From positions 27,173,253 to 27,237,252 of the forward strand of contig AP025047.1 of the NCBI GenBank assembly GCA_036186865.1: a stretch of 64,000 nt of DNA, written 5' to 3'. The notes below the pieces were generated by a model, which saw only the letters and a list, made by a program, of their open reading frames with translations, searched no databases and was not told the origin of the DNA. Both the position numbers and the translations under genes were made by a program. The stretch comes from Eustoma russellianum. Lineage: Eukaryota; Streptophyta; Magnoliopsida; Gentianales; Gentianaceae. Shown piece by piece: positions 48,268-59,849 of the stretch (within the stretch, counting starts at the first letter, position 1; every line of letters starts with the position of its first letter).

Positions 48268-49148
48268 TGTTATATCCCGTGTCCAGAGGATAACTACAAA
48301 AGCCTACAATATCTATCCTAATTAAAATGGGAAAAGGATAAAGAAAAAGATAGAATTCTAATACAAATTAAAGTCCTAAATACCCCAGAATTCTATCTAA
48401 CCCTAGCCTATATCAACACACACATAACACAATCCCTACGAGTCCCTCTCTTCTCTCAAATCGGCAGCCATGCTGCCTATCCCCAGCAAGAGTGCCGCCA
48501 GGAAATAAGAAAAAGAAAAAAGGTAGATTCAAGTTTCTTGAATATGCAAACATATACATACCATATATACTACACGATTCCACCCATTCTTCACCTCCAA
48601 AAGTCGGTTGCCATCCTTCAAAATCCCCCAGCAGCCACTGATGATGAAAGGAGGAAGCAATCCAAAGTTTTTTTGTTTTATTATATATTTATATAATGAT
48701 GACTATGTTCATATACATATGTACACGCAATTTCCTCCACCAACATAGCAAAGGAATTCGGCAACCCTCTCCCTCTCCAATTACACATTCGGCCTCTATC
48801 CATGGAAAGGAAGAAACACCGATTTCTTGATCATTTTAATCCTGTTCTTCGCATAGACCGTTTAATCAAGACACGAGGCAAGTATCCTTACTATATTTTC
48901 TATGTTTTTACAAAATTGTTATGCTATTTTCATATCAAATCGGATCATGCATTCGTAATTGTGATTTGCATAGATTGATGTATATACGTATGTAATTGTT
49001 GTATTTATGTATCGATAATGTGTATATGTACAAGGATGAAATAGTCTTGGTGATGATGATGTATATGGACCGTTGATAGAAAGATACCTATACATAATTG
49101 CTGTGCACTGGCCGAATTTATAGTGTGATGGGAAATTTTGTTGATGGA

Positions 49149-49183
<35 letters not shown>

Positions 49184-50957
49184 AGAATGTAATTGGTTGT
49201 TGTTACTGCCGTGTATTAAGAATTCACTTGTTTGTTGTTGCTGCCATGTATTGCCTTCAAGCATAAAGATAAAGAATGAAATTTGAAGATCGCATCCTAG
49301 GATATAGGTAAAGATTGTGTATTGTCCTTGCTGCATGGAGGTTTATTTATTTTATGTGGTTTCATGAACCGTGTGCATGTAAGGTTAACTGTTTTGTGTA
49401 GTTTCGTTTTCCGTGAGTGCAGGTGAGGTTGTTTATCTTATGTGTTTCTGTTTTTTTAACTCTGTGTGCATGTGTGTTTATTCTATTTTGTGTGTTCTCT
49501 TTCTCTTAAATTGTGTGTGCAAAAGTTATGTGATAAACAGTAGCTGTTGTTATAAATGTATAATATGGATGATAAAAAGATGGATATATATGTGTCTTAT
49601 TTCATGTAATCGGAATTATGGATTTAAAAGTGTATTTGATGGATTTGTATATGTTATGGTCAAAAGTTTATATGTTGGACAATGAGTCTTGAATATGATG
49701 AAATATGATGGTATAACATGAATGGGATCGAAAGAAAATCAAAATTAGGGCTTTTGTCGCCAAAAAAGGGGATAAATATTTTTGTAAAAAATTGGGATAT
49801 TTGGTGACTCGAGGGCGAAACGTGTAAGTATAAGTACGTATATGCACGTGTATGGGCGCAGGCATATACGTGGGTATACTTATACGTAGGAGATAAGTTG
49901 GAATTGAAATGGTAATTAAATGATAAACGGAAAAGTGTAACGGTAGTAAAAGTGTTTGTGAAATTACATGTTTTTGTAAAAGTCATCCTTACAAGGAAAA
50001 TATACTGTTAAGCTGGATTGGTTCCGAACAAACGGGCCGTCCGAGCACATATGACTATTATCGATAGGCCACTGGGACACATATGACCGCCATTTGGGCC
50101 GTCCAGGCACATATGAGTATTATCGATAGGCCGCCTGGACACATCGACCATTGGGTGGCCAATTCATAAGTCTTGTGATATAAGTCACTTGTAAGGCAAG
50201 TGCCATGGCCATTGCATCAAAATCGAATTATCGAATCGCATCGTTATCGGAAATCGTATCGAATTATCGAATCGTATTGTATCGAACATCGAATCGTTTT
50301 GAATCGAACTTGGAATTTATTGCATTGCATCGCATCGATTTGAAGATTGCATCATCATTTTTGATTGTAGTGACACTTGCTTGATTATGGCTTTGGTTGC
50401 GAATGACTTTGTTGTTTGATTGGTATAGGGGTAAAAAGGACAAAAATTGTATTTGCGAAAAGAAGCATGTTATTATGTTATTTATATTTTTCTTTACACT
50501 TGCTTCTCCGTGTATGATCCCGTAGCAAATATAGTTGGGCTACTTGCGGGCGATGTATGTCGCTCACCCCCCCCTCTACCAATCAGTTTTGCAGATAGAT
50601 AGGTAAATGAGTTAGCAGACCATGGAAGATCGGGACTAGAGATTTCGAGACTGAGGATATTCGGATAAGACTCTCGAGGATTTAGTTGAAGCAGTTACTT
50701 TGATATTCGAGGGTTATGTATTTTGGAGCTTAGTGTTTATATACATTTGACCATTGTATCGATTTAGAATTCCCTAGACATTGTGTAATTATGCTAATTA
50801 TTTTATTTAGGGTTTTTAGTTCATAACGTTTCCGCAGATATCGATTTGCGTTACTTTGATGACGTGTAAATAAATTATATCGTCGCTTTGTATTCTCCTT
50901 AGTGAGATACAGTGGGTGAGTCGTTTCAAGTACTAGGGCTCGGGTCGGGTCGCTATA
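48268..50957 (+). repeat. LARD 3' LTR
   Basis: A 2690-bp partner of 43897-46612, starting TGTTATATCCCGTG. Its last bases are CGCTATA where the 5' copy has CGCTACA, a C to T change in the terminal CA. It has differences in the (TA)n, minisatellite and ATCG arrays and scattered substitutions. GAAAC follows. Confidence 0.93.
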
Positions 50958-52904
50958 GAAACAAAGTGATCCATTATCACCATTGTTATTCATATTGTCT
51001 TCGGAAGGATTTAGTAGAGGATTAAAGGCTTTAGTTGCAGCTGGGGTAATACCGGCTTTTCGGCTGGGTCGTGTGTTTTTTCATGTTACACATCTCGCTT
51101 ATGTTGATGATTTGTTGATTTTGCTACGTGGTACTATTTGTACATTGAATGGATTCTAATCTTTTCTTACTGGTTATGAAGGCGCCTCTGGCCAAAAAGT
51201 AAACTATGGTAAAAGCAGCTTTATTCTTTCTTCTAACACATCATTGCAGCACAGGCGTCGCTATGAGATTATCCTTGGTATGCAGCCGTCATGCCTACCA
51301 TTCTTCTACTTGGGCTCTTTCTTACATAAAGGTATTAGTTGTGCCAGATATTGTACATCACTTCTAGCACATATTGATGCCCGATTGAATGGTTGGCATA
51401 ATAAGTTGTTGTCACCAGCAGGAAGAATGGAATTATTGAGGCATGTTATTTCTTCTCTCCCATTAAATATTATTGCTGCAGGAGGGTTACCACAATCGGT
51501 TATTAAAATCATTGAGCGCAAGATGACCAATTTTTACATGGGACCAAGATGGCATTTGGTCGCATGATCTACAATTCGGACTCCACGTTCTGAAGGTGGA
51601 TTGGGCATTCGTGATTTACGCAGTGTACATGAGGCATTTTTTTGTTAGATTTAGTGGAATTACCATCAACATAATACACTCTGGAGTAATTATTTGCATT
51701 CAAAATATGGCCACCGTGGGGACTTTCACCCGTGACTTCCGGACTCACCTGTTTGGAAGATTATTTATCGCTATCATGCTTTTTGTTCCGCACATGCTCA
51801 GTTGCATGACACGCAGCACAGATGGACACCAACGACATCGGGAGAAGTCACGTTGCGTTTAGTATATGATCTTTTCCGTATGTCTCGTCCCACTCTTTTT
51901 TCAGCACAATTTATTTGGCACAAGTATCATCACCCGAAATTCCGAAATTTTCTCTCGCGGATATATCACCGAGCGTTGCTGTTTGAGGATTATGTCAGTA
52001 AGTTTACAGTATCCATGGACACACAATGCCCTTTTTGTAAGACTGCTTCAGCACGGGTGGATCATATCTTTATACATTGTAACTATATTCGCGCTGTCGG
52101 GACTTGCTTTCTCCCCACGCCACATGTTTGTGGCCTTATCTATTATCTTGGTGGTTTAGTGCCTCAAACAACACGCTCCTCGAGGATTGGCACATTGTGA
52201 TTTCGGGCATCATTGTTCTTAACATCTGGCAAGCATATACAGCTTTAGTATATGGTGATAACCTTAGATGTACCACAGATTCACTCATTGCAGTGATAAG
52301 TTCTAATATTTATTTGTGGGGAAAAACGATTGATGGGACAAAGCTTGCTTCGGGATTCATGTACGTCCAGTACCTACATTTGCTACCTGCTATTCATATT
52401 AAACGACCCTTGCTTGTACGATGGTTGGTGCCTCCTCCAGGTCGGATGAAGCTCAATATTGATGCTGCTGTTGGAAGGACTTTTGCAGTTGGAGGGGCCA
52501 TCCTAAGATATAATTTTGGCCTATGTGTTGGTGCAGTTTCTTTTCAATTTCCATCTTGCATTCCATACATCGCAGAAATGCAGGCAGCATTACTTGGATT
52601 GTTATACTTTCTGCCTCTCTATCGTCATATCATACTGGAGACTGATTGTCAGCAGTTGACCCATTCAATTTATCAGCGCGACACTACCTTTGAGAGTTAT
52701 CATCTTCGATTACTACGCTCGTTGCAGATGCAGACATATTTGGATGTTCCACATGTCTATAGGGAATCAAATATGGCGGCCCATCACTTATCCCAGCATG
52801 GGTTGATGATTCCTACGACGGGTTATTATACGCATACGCTACCACCATTGATTTGCAGTTGTGTCACGTTAGATCGTACAGCAAAAAATATTCAGAATGC
52901 TTGA
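50958..52904 (+). pseudogene. LINE B ORF2, part after LARD (RT, zinc region, RNase H), broken
   Basis: Continues the RT from the GVKQ motif: SDPLSPLLFILSSEGFSRGLKAL, then AYVDDLLILLRG near 51,090-51,130, where the LINE catalytic motif reads YVDD. After several shifts it reads FLYLGSFLHKGIS-type text near 51,300. A zinc-binding region with CPFCKTASARVDHIFIHC lies near 52,028-52,081. RNase H (frame 52,104-52,904) reads MKLNIDAAVGRT near 52,450, AEMQAALLGL, LETDCQQL near 52,640 and RESNMAAHHLSQHG near 52,760-52,805. Its ETD carries the acidic residue that LINE A and C have lost. Confidence 0.82.
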
Positions 52905-53435
52905 CCTACGTCTTCCTATGTTTCTCCTACTTGTCTTCCATATGGATTGTCCTTACTATAGACATGCTGCCTACATTCTATGGGATGCAAGCAGGCTTGG
53001 TATGATCCTTTGCTATTTCCATATTACACGGTCCCCATGCATTTGGTCTGTGTTTACTACTAATAACTATTTCTTTGTCTTTGCATGGATATTCATGGAT
53101 GTTGCTGCTACTCACGTCGGATTGCCATGTTCTCCAGCGCTAGGGATGCCCTTTCTTTGTGTACTAAATGTTTCAAGTGTAGTAAATATGTACTCTTTTC
53201 CCTTCATGCAAGATTTTATCTACAAGGGTGGTTTTGCTTGCCAAGGTTTTAATGAGGCATATCATTCCACGTTTGAACATTTCCCTTTGCCTTATTACAC
53301 ACTATGGTGTCATACCTTTCAGCCTTGAAGTAATTATATGCAACTTTGTTTCGCTGTTGCTTGTAACAACGATATTCCTCCACCATAAGTGAGGGTGTTT
53401 TCCATATAATAATTTGAGACTCCTGCTCCCTCTTT
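52905..53435 (+). other. LINE B 3' UTR and tail
   Basis: Matches the 3' regions of LINE A and C: a CTTCCATATGGATTG block near 52,935, then TTTTATCTACAAGGGTGGTTTTGCTTGCCAAGG near 53,215, then ACCATAAGTGAGGG near 53,383. It has one copy of the block that is tandemly repeated in LINE C. Confidence 0.7.
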
Positions 53436-53462
53436 TATATATATATATATATATATTTATTT
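53436..53462. repeat. (TA)n tract between two LINE tails
   Basis: About 12 TA units plus TTTATTTA separate the 3' end of LINE B (+) from the 3' end of LINE C (-). Confidence 0.85.
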
Positions 53463-54487
53463 ATGAAAGAGATATTTTATTAAGATAAGGCCTCACTTAT
53501 GGCATAGGAAAACCTTATTACATCGAAAAACATTATAGCGCACAAAGAAAATGAAGGTTATCAACATCCAAACCATATATGATATGCCGTATTAAAACCT
53601 TGCCAAGTAAAACCACCCTTGTGGATAAAACCTTGGCGAAGGAAAGAGCGTACATATTTATATGTTTGGAGTGTTGATAGACGTTACAGTGTAAAATGAT
53701 AATTACAGCAATCCACATTTGATACATAGAGAACGAATAATGTAGAAACCGCAGAAAATCCCGAGTGTGATGGTGTAGTCCAATTCTGTAGCAAAAAGAA
53801 ACCGCGTCAGCGAGAGAAACAAGCTGAAGGTGTGATTCCGTCCATGCACAAAGGAAACATGAGAGGGCGTCAATCACAAATATGAGACATAAGAAAAGAC
53901 AGCAGACCATGTGAATATAAATCATACCGAGTCTGCCTATACCCGTCAAAGTACAGGCAGAGAAATCGAAAGAATGCCAATCCATATGGAAGACCAGAGA
54001 AAGTCGAACTTGATGGCATCAGCACATTCCGTGGGAAAAAATACCAATAGAAGCGATGAGTGCCAGGCAAAGGTTTGGTGTCGTCCATACACAATAGAAA
54101 GAAGATAATGTGTTAGTCATGCATAGGAGACGTAAGATACAGCAGAAGACCAAGGGAAAGTAAATCATACCGAGTCTTCCTGTACCCACTGTGGTACAGG
54201 CAGAGTAAACAAAAGTGTGCCAATCCATATGGAAGGCCAGAGAAAGTCGAACTTGATGGCATCGGCGCATTCTGTGGGAAAAGAAACCAATAGAAGCGAT
54301 GAGTGCCAGGCAAAGGTTTGGTGTCGTCCATACATAATAGAAAGAAGATAATGTGTTATTCATGCATAGGAGACGTAACATACAGTAGAAGACCAAGGGA
54401 AAGTAAAGCATACCGAGTCTGCATGTACCCACTGTGGTACAGACAGAGTAAACAAAAGTGTGCCAATCCATATGGAAGACCAAAAGC
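53463..54487 (-). other. LINE C 3' UTR with tandem repeats
   Basis: About 1 kb between the RNase H stop and the tail, about twice the length of that in LINE B because of an internal tandem array (53,905-54,487). The tail has CCTCACTTATGG (minus: CCATAAGTGAGG) and an A-rich end. Confidence 0.75.
53905..54487 (-). repeat. 243-bp tandem repeat, 2.4 copies
   Basis: Equivalent points (GACCAGAGAAAGTC at 53992, GGCCAGAGAAAGTC at 54235, GACCAAAAGC at 54478) are each 243 bp apart. Units 1 and 2 are very similar and differ by scattered substitutions. The unit corresponds to a single-copy block in LINE B. Frames that cross it repeat accordingly but have no known domain. Confidence 0.9.
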
Positions 54488-57400
54488 TCAATGTGTACGC
54501 AAGCTTGATAAAGTGAGGTCCAAAGTGACTGAAGCACGTACCATGGGCGGTAGACTGCTGGTAGAGAAGTAGCAAGTCCTAGGAAACATCATTGCATGCT
54601 GGTCAAGGTAGTGAGCCTCCGTGTTGGCCTCTCTATATGTATGATTTATTTCCAAGCGATGAAGGCGAATTAATGCTTGTAAGAGCCTGAGATGATAGTT
54701 ACCAAAGACAGTCTGTGGTTGCCGCAGTCGAGACAACAATTTAGCACAGTTGGATTCTATTTTGAGTGAACGATATAAGGGGATAAAGTATAGCAAACCA
54801 AAGACCGTAGCCTGGATCTCTGCCTTCAAAGGTGTAGATGGAGGCAGGCGAAAAGAGAGTGTGCGCACACAAGTGCCGAAGTGATCTCGCAGGATTACTC
54901 CGCCTGAGGCATAGTGGCGGCCAACTGCTGCATCAATATTTAATTTGAGTCTACCAGAAGGCAGAGTTTGCCATCGAATGACTTGGAGGACGTGGGGGTC
55001 GAATATGTGGGATCCATGAAAGAGAAAAAGATGGTCATGCTGCAAGTTTGGATCCTTGTATTGTCTGAATCCACATGTCAATATCAAAATATATGGAAGC
55101 CCGAAGCCCAGATATAGAAAAGGATGCAGAGTCCCCATAGACTAACTGAGCGTAGCTACGCCAGATGTTGTAAACTATAATGGCTGGAATGACAATTTTC
55201 AAAACCCCAAATAGAGACGAAGATGTGGAGCGATACCACGAAGATAAAAGGCATTGGCGCAGATTTAAAGAGGTAGGGGGTATTCCATGCAACTCAGAGG
55301 CAAAAAAGGTCCATAAACGTCGAGTACTACTACAATAAAGGAACACATGATCCACCGTGGCCGAGTGTTGCTTGCAAAAAGGACATTGTGTTGGACGCGC
55401 CGCAGAATAGTGTCCAATATAGTCCTCAAATGGCATAGCAGAATGAAAGAGGCGCCACAGTAATATTTTCGTGGATGGGAATCTTGCTTGAACCAAATAA
55501 ATTTAGCAAAAAGTAGTGTTGGTTTTGAGACACGACAAATATCATAGACAGACTTCAGGTTAAATTCGCTAGTTGATGTCGGTTTCCATGTAAAATGCGA
55601 ACCTGTGCTTGCTGTTTGAGAGATGCAGGTAGCATGTATGCGACATATTAGTTTCCAAACCGGTGAATCCGGTAGTCGCGGTCGATAATCCCCTCTCCTG
55701 CCATATTTAATATGCATATACTGACTCTATAGAGTGTCATGTTGCTGATATGACCACCAAATTCGGCAGTGATATGCCTGCTGCAACATGTTAAGATCCC
55801 GAAGTCCCAAGCCTCCTTCCTCAATAGGCGAAGTAATTGTGGACCATGCAACCCAGTGATGTCTATTTCCGCAATAAAATGCTGCCATCTTTCTGTTGAT
55901 CATTTTGATGACAGACTTTGGTAAACCACCTGCTGCAAGAATATGAAGCGGAAGCGCAGAGATCACTGAACGCGACAACACTAAACGACCCGCCAAAGAG
56001 AGAAGGCGGGAGTGCCAGCCGTGTAGTCGATCCTCAATGTGTTGTAGCAGAGAAAAACAAAATTTAGACGGATTAAATACTTTGTGAAGATATGAACCAA
56101 GGTACAGAAAAGGTAGAGAAGTAACTCGCATGCCTAATATTTCTTGGAATGACCGACGCTGATGTAGCGAGATGTTGACCAAAGGAATGAAACTAATCTT
56201 ATGAAAGTTTACCTTTTGACCAGAAGCAGTCTCATACATAGTTAAGAAAGAGTGAAATCTTCGTAGATTGCGCTGTGTACCATGTAGAAAAATAAGTAGA
56301 TCATCCGCATACGCCAAGTGAGTACTTGCAAAAGGAATGCATCCTAGGCGAAATGGCTGTATAGTGCCAGAGGCAACTAGTGATTTTAATCCTCTGCTAA
56401 AACCCTCCGATGACAGAATAAATAGCAATGAGGACAATGGATCACCCTGCTTGACCCCTCTATACGGACAGAAAGACGCTGATGGCTGACCATTTATCAA
56501 AACCGATAGTATAGTGGCGCGTAAATGATTGATGATAATTCGAATGAAAAAATTGGAGAAACCAAACTGTCGCAATAATAGCTCAAGATACAACCAACTT
56601 ACCCCATCAAATGCCTTCATCATATCTAATTTCAGGCATAATTGGGATCCTCCTTTATCCATCATATGAACCATCTCACATGCCAATAAAAATTGCGTAG
56701 AAATATCATGTCCAGGTAGGAATCCTGTTTGCTCCGGTGAGATTAACTTCGGTAATAGTGTCCCCAAACGCGTGGCAATAATACGGGTACAAACTTTGCT
56801 TAGAAAGTTTGTAAGACAGATAGGCCGAACATCACTGAATGTTTGAGGAGATTGCGTTTTGGGTATCAATGTAATCAAAGCACTAGCCATGACAGGGGGT
56901 TGTGGGACTCCAAGAAAAAACTCCTGCACTGCTTTAACTACATCAGAATGTAATACTGGCCCACATGAACGATAGAACTTACCATGAAAGCCATCTGGTC
57001 CGGCGGCACTCTGAGGATCTAAATGCCACACTGCCTCCTTTACCTCTGTCTTTAGTGGAATCTGTGTAAGCATAAGATTGTCTGACTCTGTTATCAGACT
57101 AGGGATGTGCGATAGAATAGATGAATGATTTTGTGTTGCCTCCCGAGCAAATAATTTGGTATAGAAAGAAACAACTGTGGCCATAATATCACTTGGATTC
57201 GTAAGCAGCGCTCCAGTCGCATTACGAATCTGTTGGATTCGAAGGTTTGACCACCTTCCTTTGACAATGGAGTGAAAATACTGCGTGTTAGCATTGCCTT
57301 CTTTTAGCCATTTTACCCTCGCCTTTTGTTTCCAGAATTGAAATTCATAATTAGAAGCTCGTAGATATTCTGATTTTGCTCGATGATACACCTCACGTTT

Positions 57401-58345
57401 CTGCAGTGGGATCCGCATCCCAAATAGCTTATGCGCAATTAAGTTGACTCTCTGCATGCTTCAGATTGCTGAAAATGTTCCCAAAGATTTCCTTATTCCA
57501 TTGCTGTATATCTTTCTTGAGTGAAAATAATTTTGTATAGAAACCATGCATGCCTCCAGTAGTTGGATATGATAACAATGCATTCTGACATATAGGAATG
57601 AAAATCTGAATGAAGGAGCCAGGCGTCTAGAAAACGAAATGAGCGTCGGCCAGATGTTGCACTTAGGCGACACAAGAATAAAAGTGGCGTGTGATCCGAT
57701 GTAACCCGCGGCAGATGAGTTAGCTGCACATCCTCAAACACATCTTGAAGAGCAGAATTAACAAAAATCCAATCCAATCTACGACGCACTCGGCCAAGAC
57801 CCCTGCCATCAGCCCAAGTAAACCTGGAGCATTGATATTGTGGCGTCATAAGGGAGCACGCTTCAATACACTCATTAAAATCTTGCAATACTGCTAAAGA
57901 TGGAGTTGAACGACCACTATGATCTTCAATGGTTCGAAAAGTATTAAAGTCGCCTCCCACTATCCAGGGTAATTGGGATACCTCAGCAAAATCACACAAT
58001 GATCGCCATAGTGGACGGCGTTGCAAGGATGTATGTTTCACATATACAACTGATAAAACAAAGGTAAGTTGAAGCAAAAGAGATAGCAAAGTGAAATGGA
58101 CCACTTGATCCTGATCCTGTGTTGCAAGCAAATGAATTTCAGAATCACGCCAAAAACCAAATACGTTCTGATTGAGAGGCATAAGACTGATAAAAACCAA
58201 GACGTAAACCAAACCCATCTATTTGTGCAGGAGCATGCTTGGGTTCAATCTGAGCAAGTAAATGCAAACGATGTTCACTAATCAAATGTTGCAACCTAGG
58301 TAATGAGGCACGCATGCCTCGAATGTTCCATATTAATGTATTCAT
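54488..58345 (-). pseudogene. LINE C ORF2 (endonuclease, RT, RNase H), a few breaks
   Basis: Starts ATG at 58345 (MNTLIWNIRG). The endonuclease has IEPK near 58,238, VGGDFNTF near 57,955, RFTWADGRGLGRVRRRLDW near 57,810 and TSDHTPLLF near 57,690. A frameshift near 58,160 and two near 57,480 interrupt it. RT is open for 576 codons (57457-55727): EVKEAVWHLDPQSAAGPDGF, RPICLTNFLSKVCTRI, QTGFLPGHDIS, LKLDMMKAFDGVSW, RGVKQGDPLSSLLF and the catalytic AYADDLLIFLHG near 56,310. A TAG at 55727, in place of a tryptophan, and a shift near 55,500 follow. The zinc region CPFCKQHSATVDHVFLYC lies near 55,390-55,335. RNase H (55,000-54,488) reads KLNIDAAVG, AEIQATVFGL, IESNCAKL and REANTEAHYLDQH; the ESN has N where D is expected. 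Confidence 0.88.
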
Positions 58346-58899
58346 TGAGTAAGAGTGGAGGTACTTCCCTGTATGATGTGTGACGCGCTGCACGTCAAAA
58401 TAGTGGATGGCGGCAGGGGGGTAAATCCTTGCGGGCACGACGCTTACGACGAGGAATAACTGGTATGAATTCAGCCTCCTCAGCATGCTCTTGCAATCGC
58501 GATATTAATATCTCCTCATCCGGCGATGGTGGAATTAACTGCATGCGACGAGCAACTTCTTCAGGTACATTAGGTATATCCTCAATATGATCATCAACTG
58601 GCAAGTCAGTATCCGAAGAGTGCCCCATATCTATTTGCGTGGAATTATGTGGCAGGTGATGTTCCGCAGCATCACAGAATTCATCTACAAGATGGTCATC
58701 AGTATCTTGGATATTGGTTGTCTTTGAAGGCTGCAGAGGAGCATTATCTGGCTGGTCAGCATGATCATTGTTGTTAGCGAACGTTTCCTGGTCTGCTGGA
58801 GGTGGTACAGCTGTTTTCCGCTTAACCGGAGTCCAGCGTTGTTTTGCTGAATGAGGCATCGGAGGAGGCACATTAGGGTTTTCCTTGGAACGGTATGCA
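58346..58899 (-). pseudogene. LINE C ORF1 C-terminal part, cut by gypsy-1
   Basis: Reads a proline-rich stretch after the knuckle (MPPPMPHSAKQRWTPVKRKT), an acidic region with SDTDLPVDD, and the basic end EFIPVIPRRKRRARKDLPP near 58,450-58,400. A one-base change in a C run near 58,415 shifts the frame and gives a stop at 58395. In the other frame the reading goes on to CAA TGA at the ORF2 start, as in LINE A and B. The N-terminal half with DUF4283 is not in the window. Confidence 0.82.
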
Positions 58900-59849
58900 T
58901 GTTACACCCCGTGACTTTTAAGCACGATTTTTAATACTTAGAGGTCAACCTTAAATACAACTTAATTAATTTTGTAGGTTGTGAGACTTAGTCACCTAAA
59001 ACATAGAAGAATAAGAAAGAAGGGTTCAAAATAGAATTAAAGGTAATTAATAGAAATTACCTAAAAGGTCCCTACTAAGAGATAGGGGGAGTTATAGAAA
59101 TTTAGTATAACTCCCCATCTCAGCATAAGGGGACGTTTTCCACACCAAAGAGGAGAGGGAAAACCGCAAGAAAAAGAGAGAAAAGATAAAAGGAAAGGAA
59201 GAAGAAGAAGAGAAGAAGGAAAGGAAGGAAAAGGCCATTCTAGATTCAATTCTTATCAAGGTTCTGTAGTAAATCCGTAAGGTTAACTAGAAACCAAGGC
59301 AAGTAATCTTTCTATACGCTTTACGTAAATTTTGATACTTAAGGCTCTATGTTCTTACAAAGAGAAAACATGAATCACACATTTGTATTCTTGTCTTGTC
59401 TATCTTAAATGCTTTGCTATATGTAAGTCTTGTTGCTAATTGTGTAAAGTCTTGCTCTTTGGGCCATATTTCTGAAAACAGTTGTGTGGTGCTTTATTGT
59501 TTGTCAATCATGCCCATAAAAGTGTATATTTTGACGTGCTTATTGTCTTGCTCTACTCTTATGTTGATTGTCTACACTTAGACGTTGAGAGTAAGTGCAG
59601 GAAATTGAGAGATGAGTGATGACATTGCTGTAGTCTTGTTTTGTTGGGAAAGTTGATGAGATCTTTTGAAGGTTGTGAATGATTGAAGGCTAGAGTGGAT
59701 ATTGCTAGGCATGACTAGGCATCAATTCATGTTTAGATGTGTGTTAAGTAAGATGAATCTAGATGTTAAGATGGATCTTTAAGTGTTGAAAATGGAAGGG
59801 TTGAAGAAGGAGGGTGTTGGAGAGGAAGTTACTGCAGAAAACTGCAGTT

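Larger units (their letters stand above)
43897..50957 (+). mobile_element. LARD, non-autonomous LTR element related to gypsy-1
   Basis: Two LTRs of 2716 and 2690 bp enclose 1655 bp with no coding frame. A perfect target duplication GAAAC (43892-43896 and 50958-50962) marks the insertion in LINE B. LTR ends (TGTTATATCC...GTCGCTACA), primer site and the first 100 bp of leader match gypsy-1 in arrangement and much of the sequence. Direction + is set by the primer site on the left and polypurine tract on the right. Large LTRs with a non-coding interior define the LARD type; gypsy-1-like proteins would be the likely helpers. Confidence 0.9.
41136..53435 (+). mobile_element. LINE B, 5'-truncated L1-type LINE split by LARD
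   Basis: Homology to LINE A starts at about 41,141, inside ORF1 (LINE A 1363), so the 5' end is lost, as is usual for LINEs. ORF1, endonuclease and the first RT part run to 43896. LARD occupies 43897-50957, and the LINE resumes at 50963. The 3' region ends with the family motif CCATAAGTGAGG near 53,395 and a (TA)n tract, which abuts the tail of LINE C. The coding state is intermediate between LINE A and LINE C. Confidence 0.88.
53463..58899 (-). mobile_element. LINE C, L1-type LINE, best preserved, interrupted by gypsy-1
   Basis: Minus-strand copy with ORF1 tail, endonuclease, RT, zinc region, RNase H and 3' UTR. Its 5' part is cut at 58899 by gypsy-1, just after the zinc-knuckle position of ORF1; the rest would lie past the window. 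The long open RT frame makes it the youngest of the three LINEs. Its tail meets that of LINE B. Confidence 0.9.

Noticed and set aside
44778..49336. Frames over the LARD LTRs near 44.8-45.6 kb and 49.1-50.0 kb
   Set aside because: The two LTR copies differ by frameshifts within these frames, and the text is low-complexity. They are non-coding LTR sequence.
53533..54575. Overlapping frames of 65-172 codons across the LINE C 3' region
   Set aside because: They come from the 243-bp tandem repeat, occur on both strands, and match no domain.
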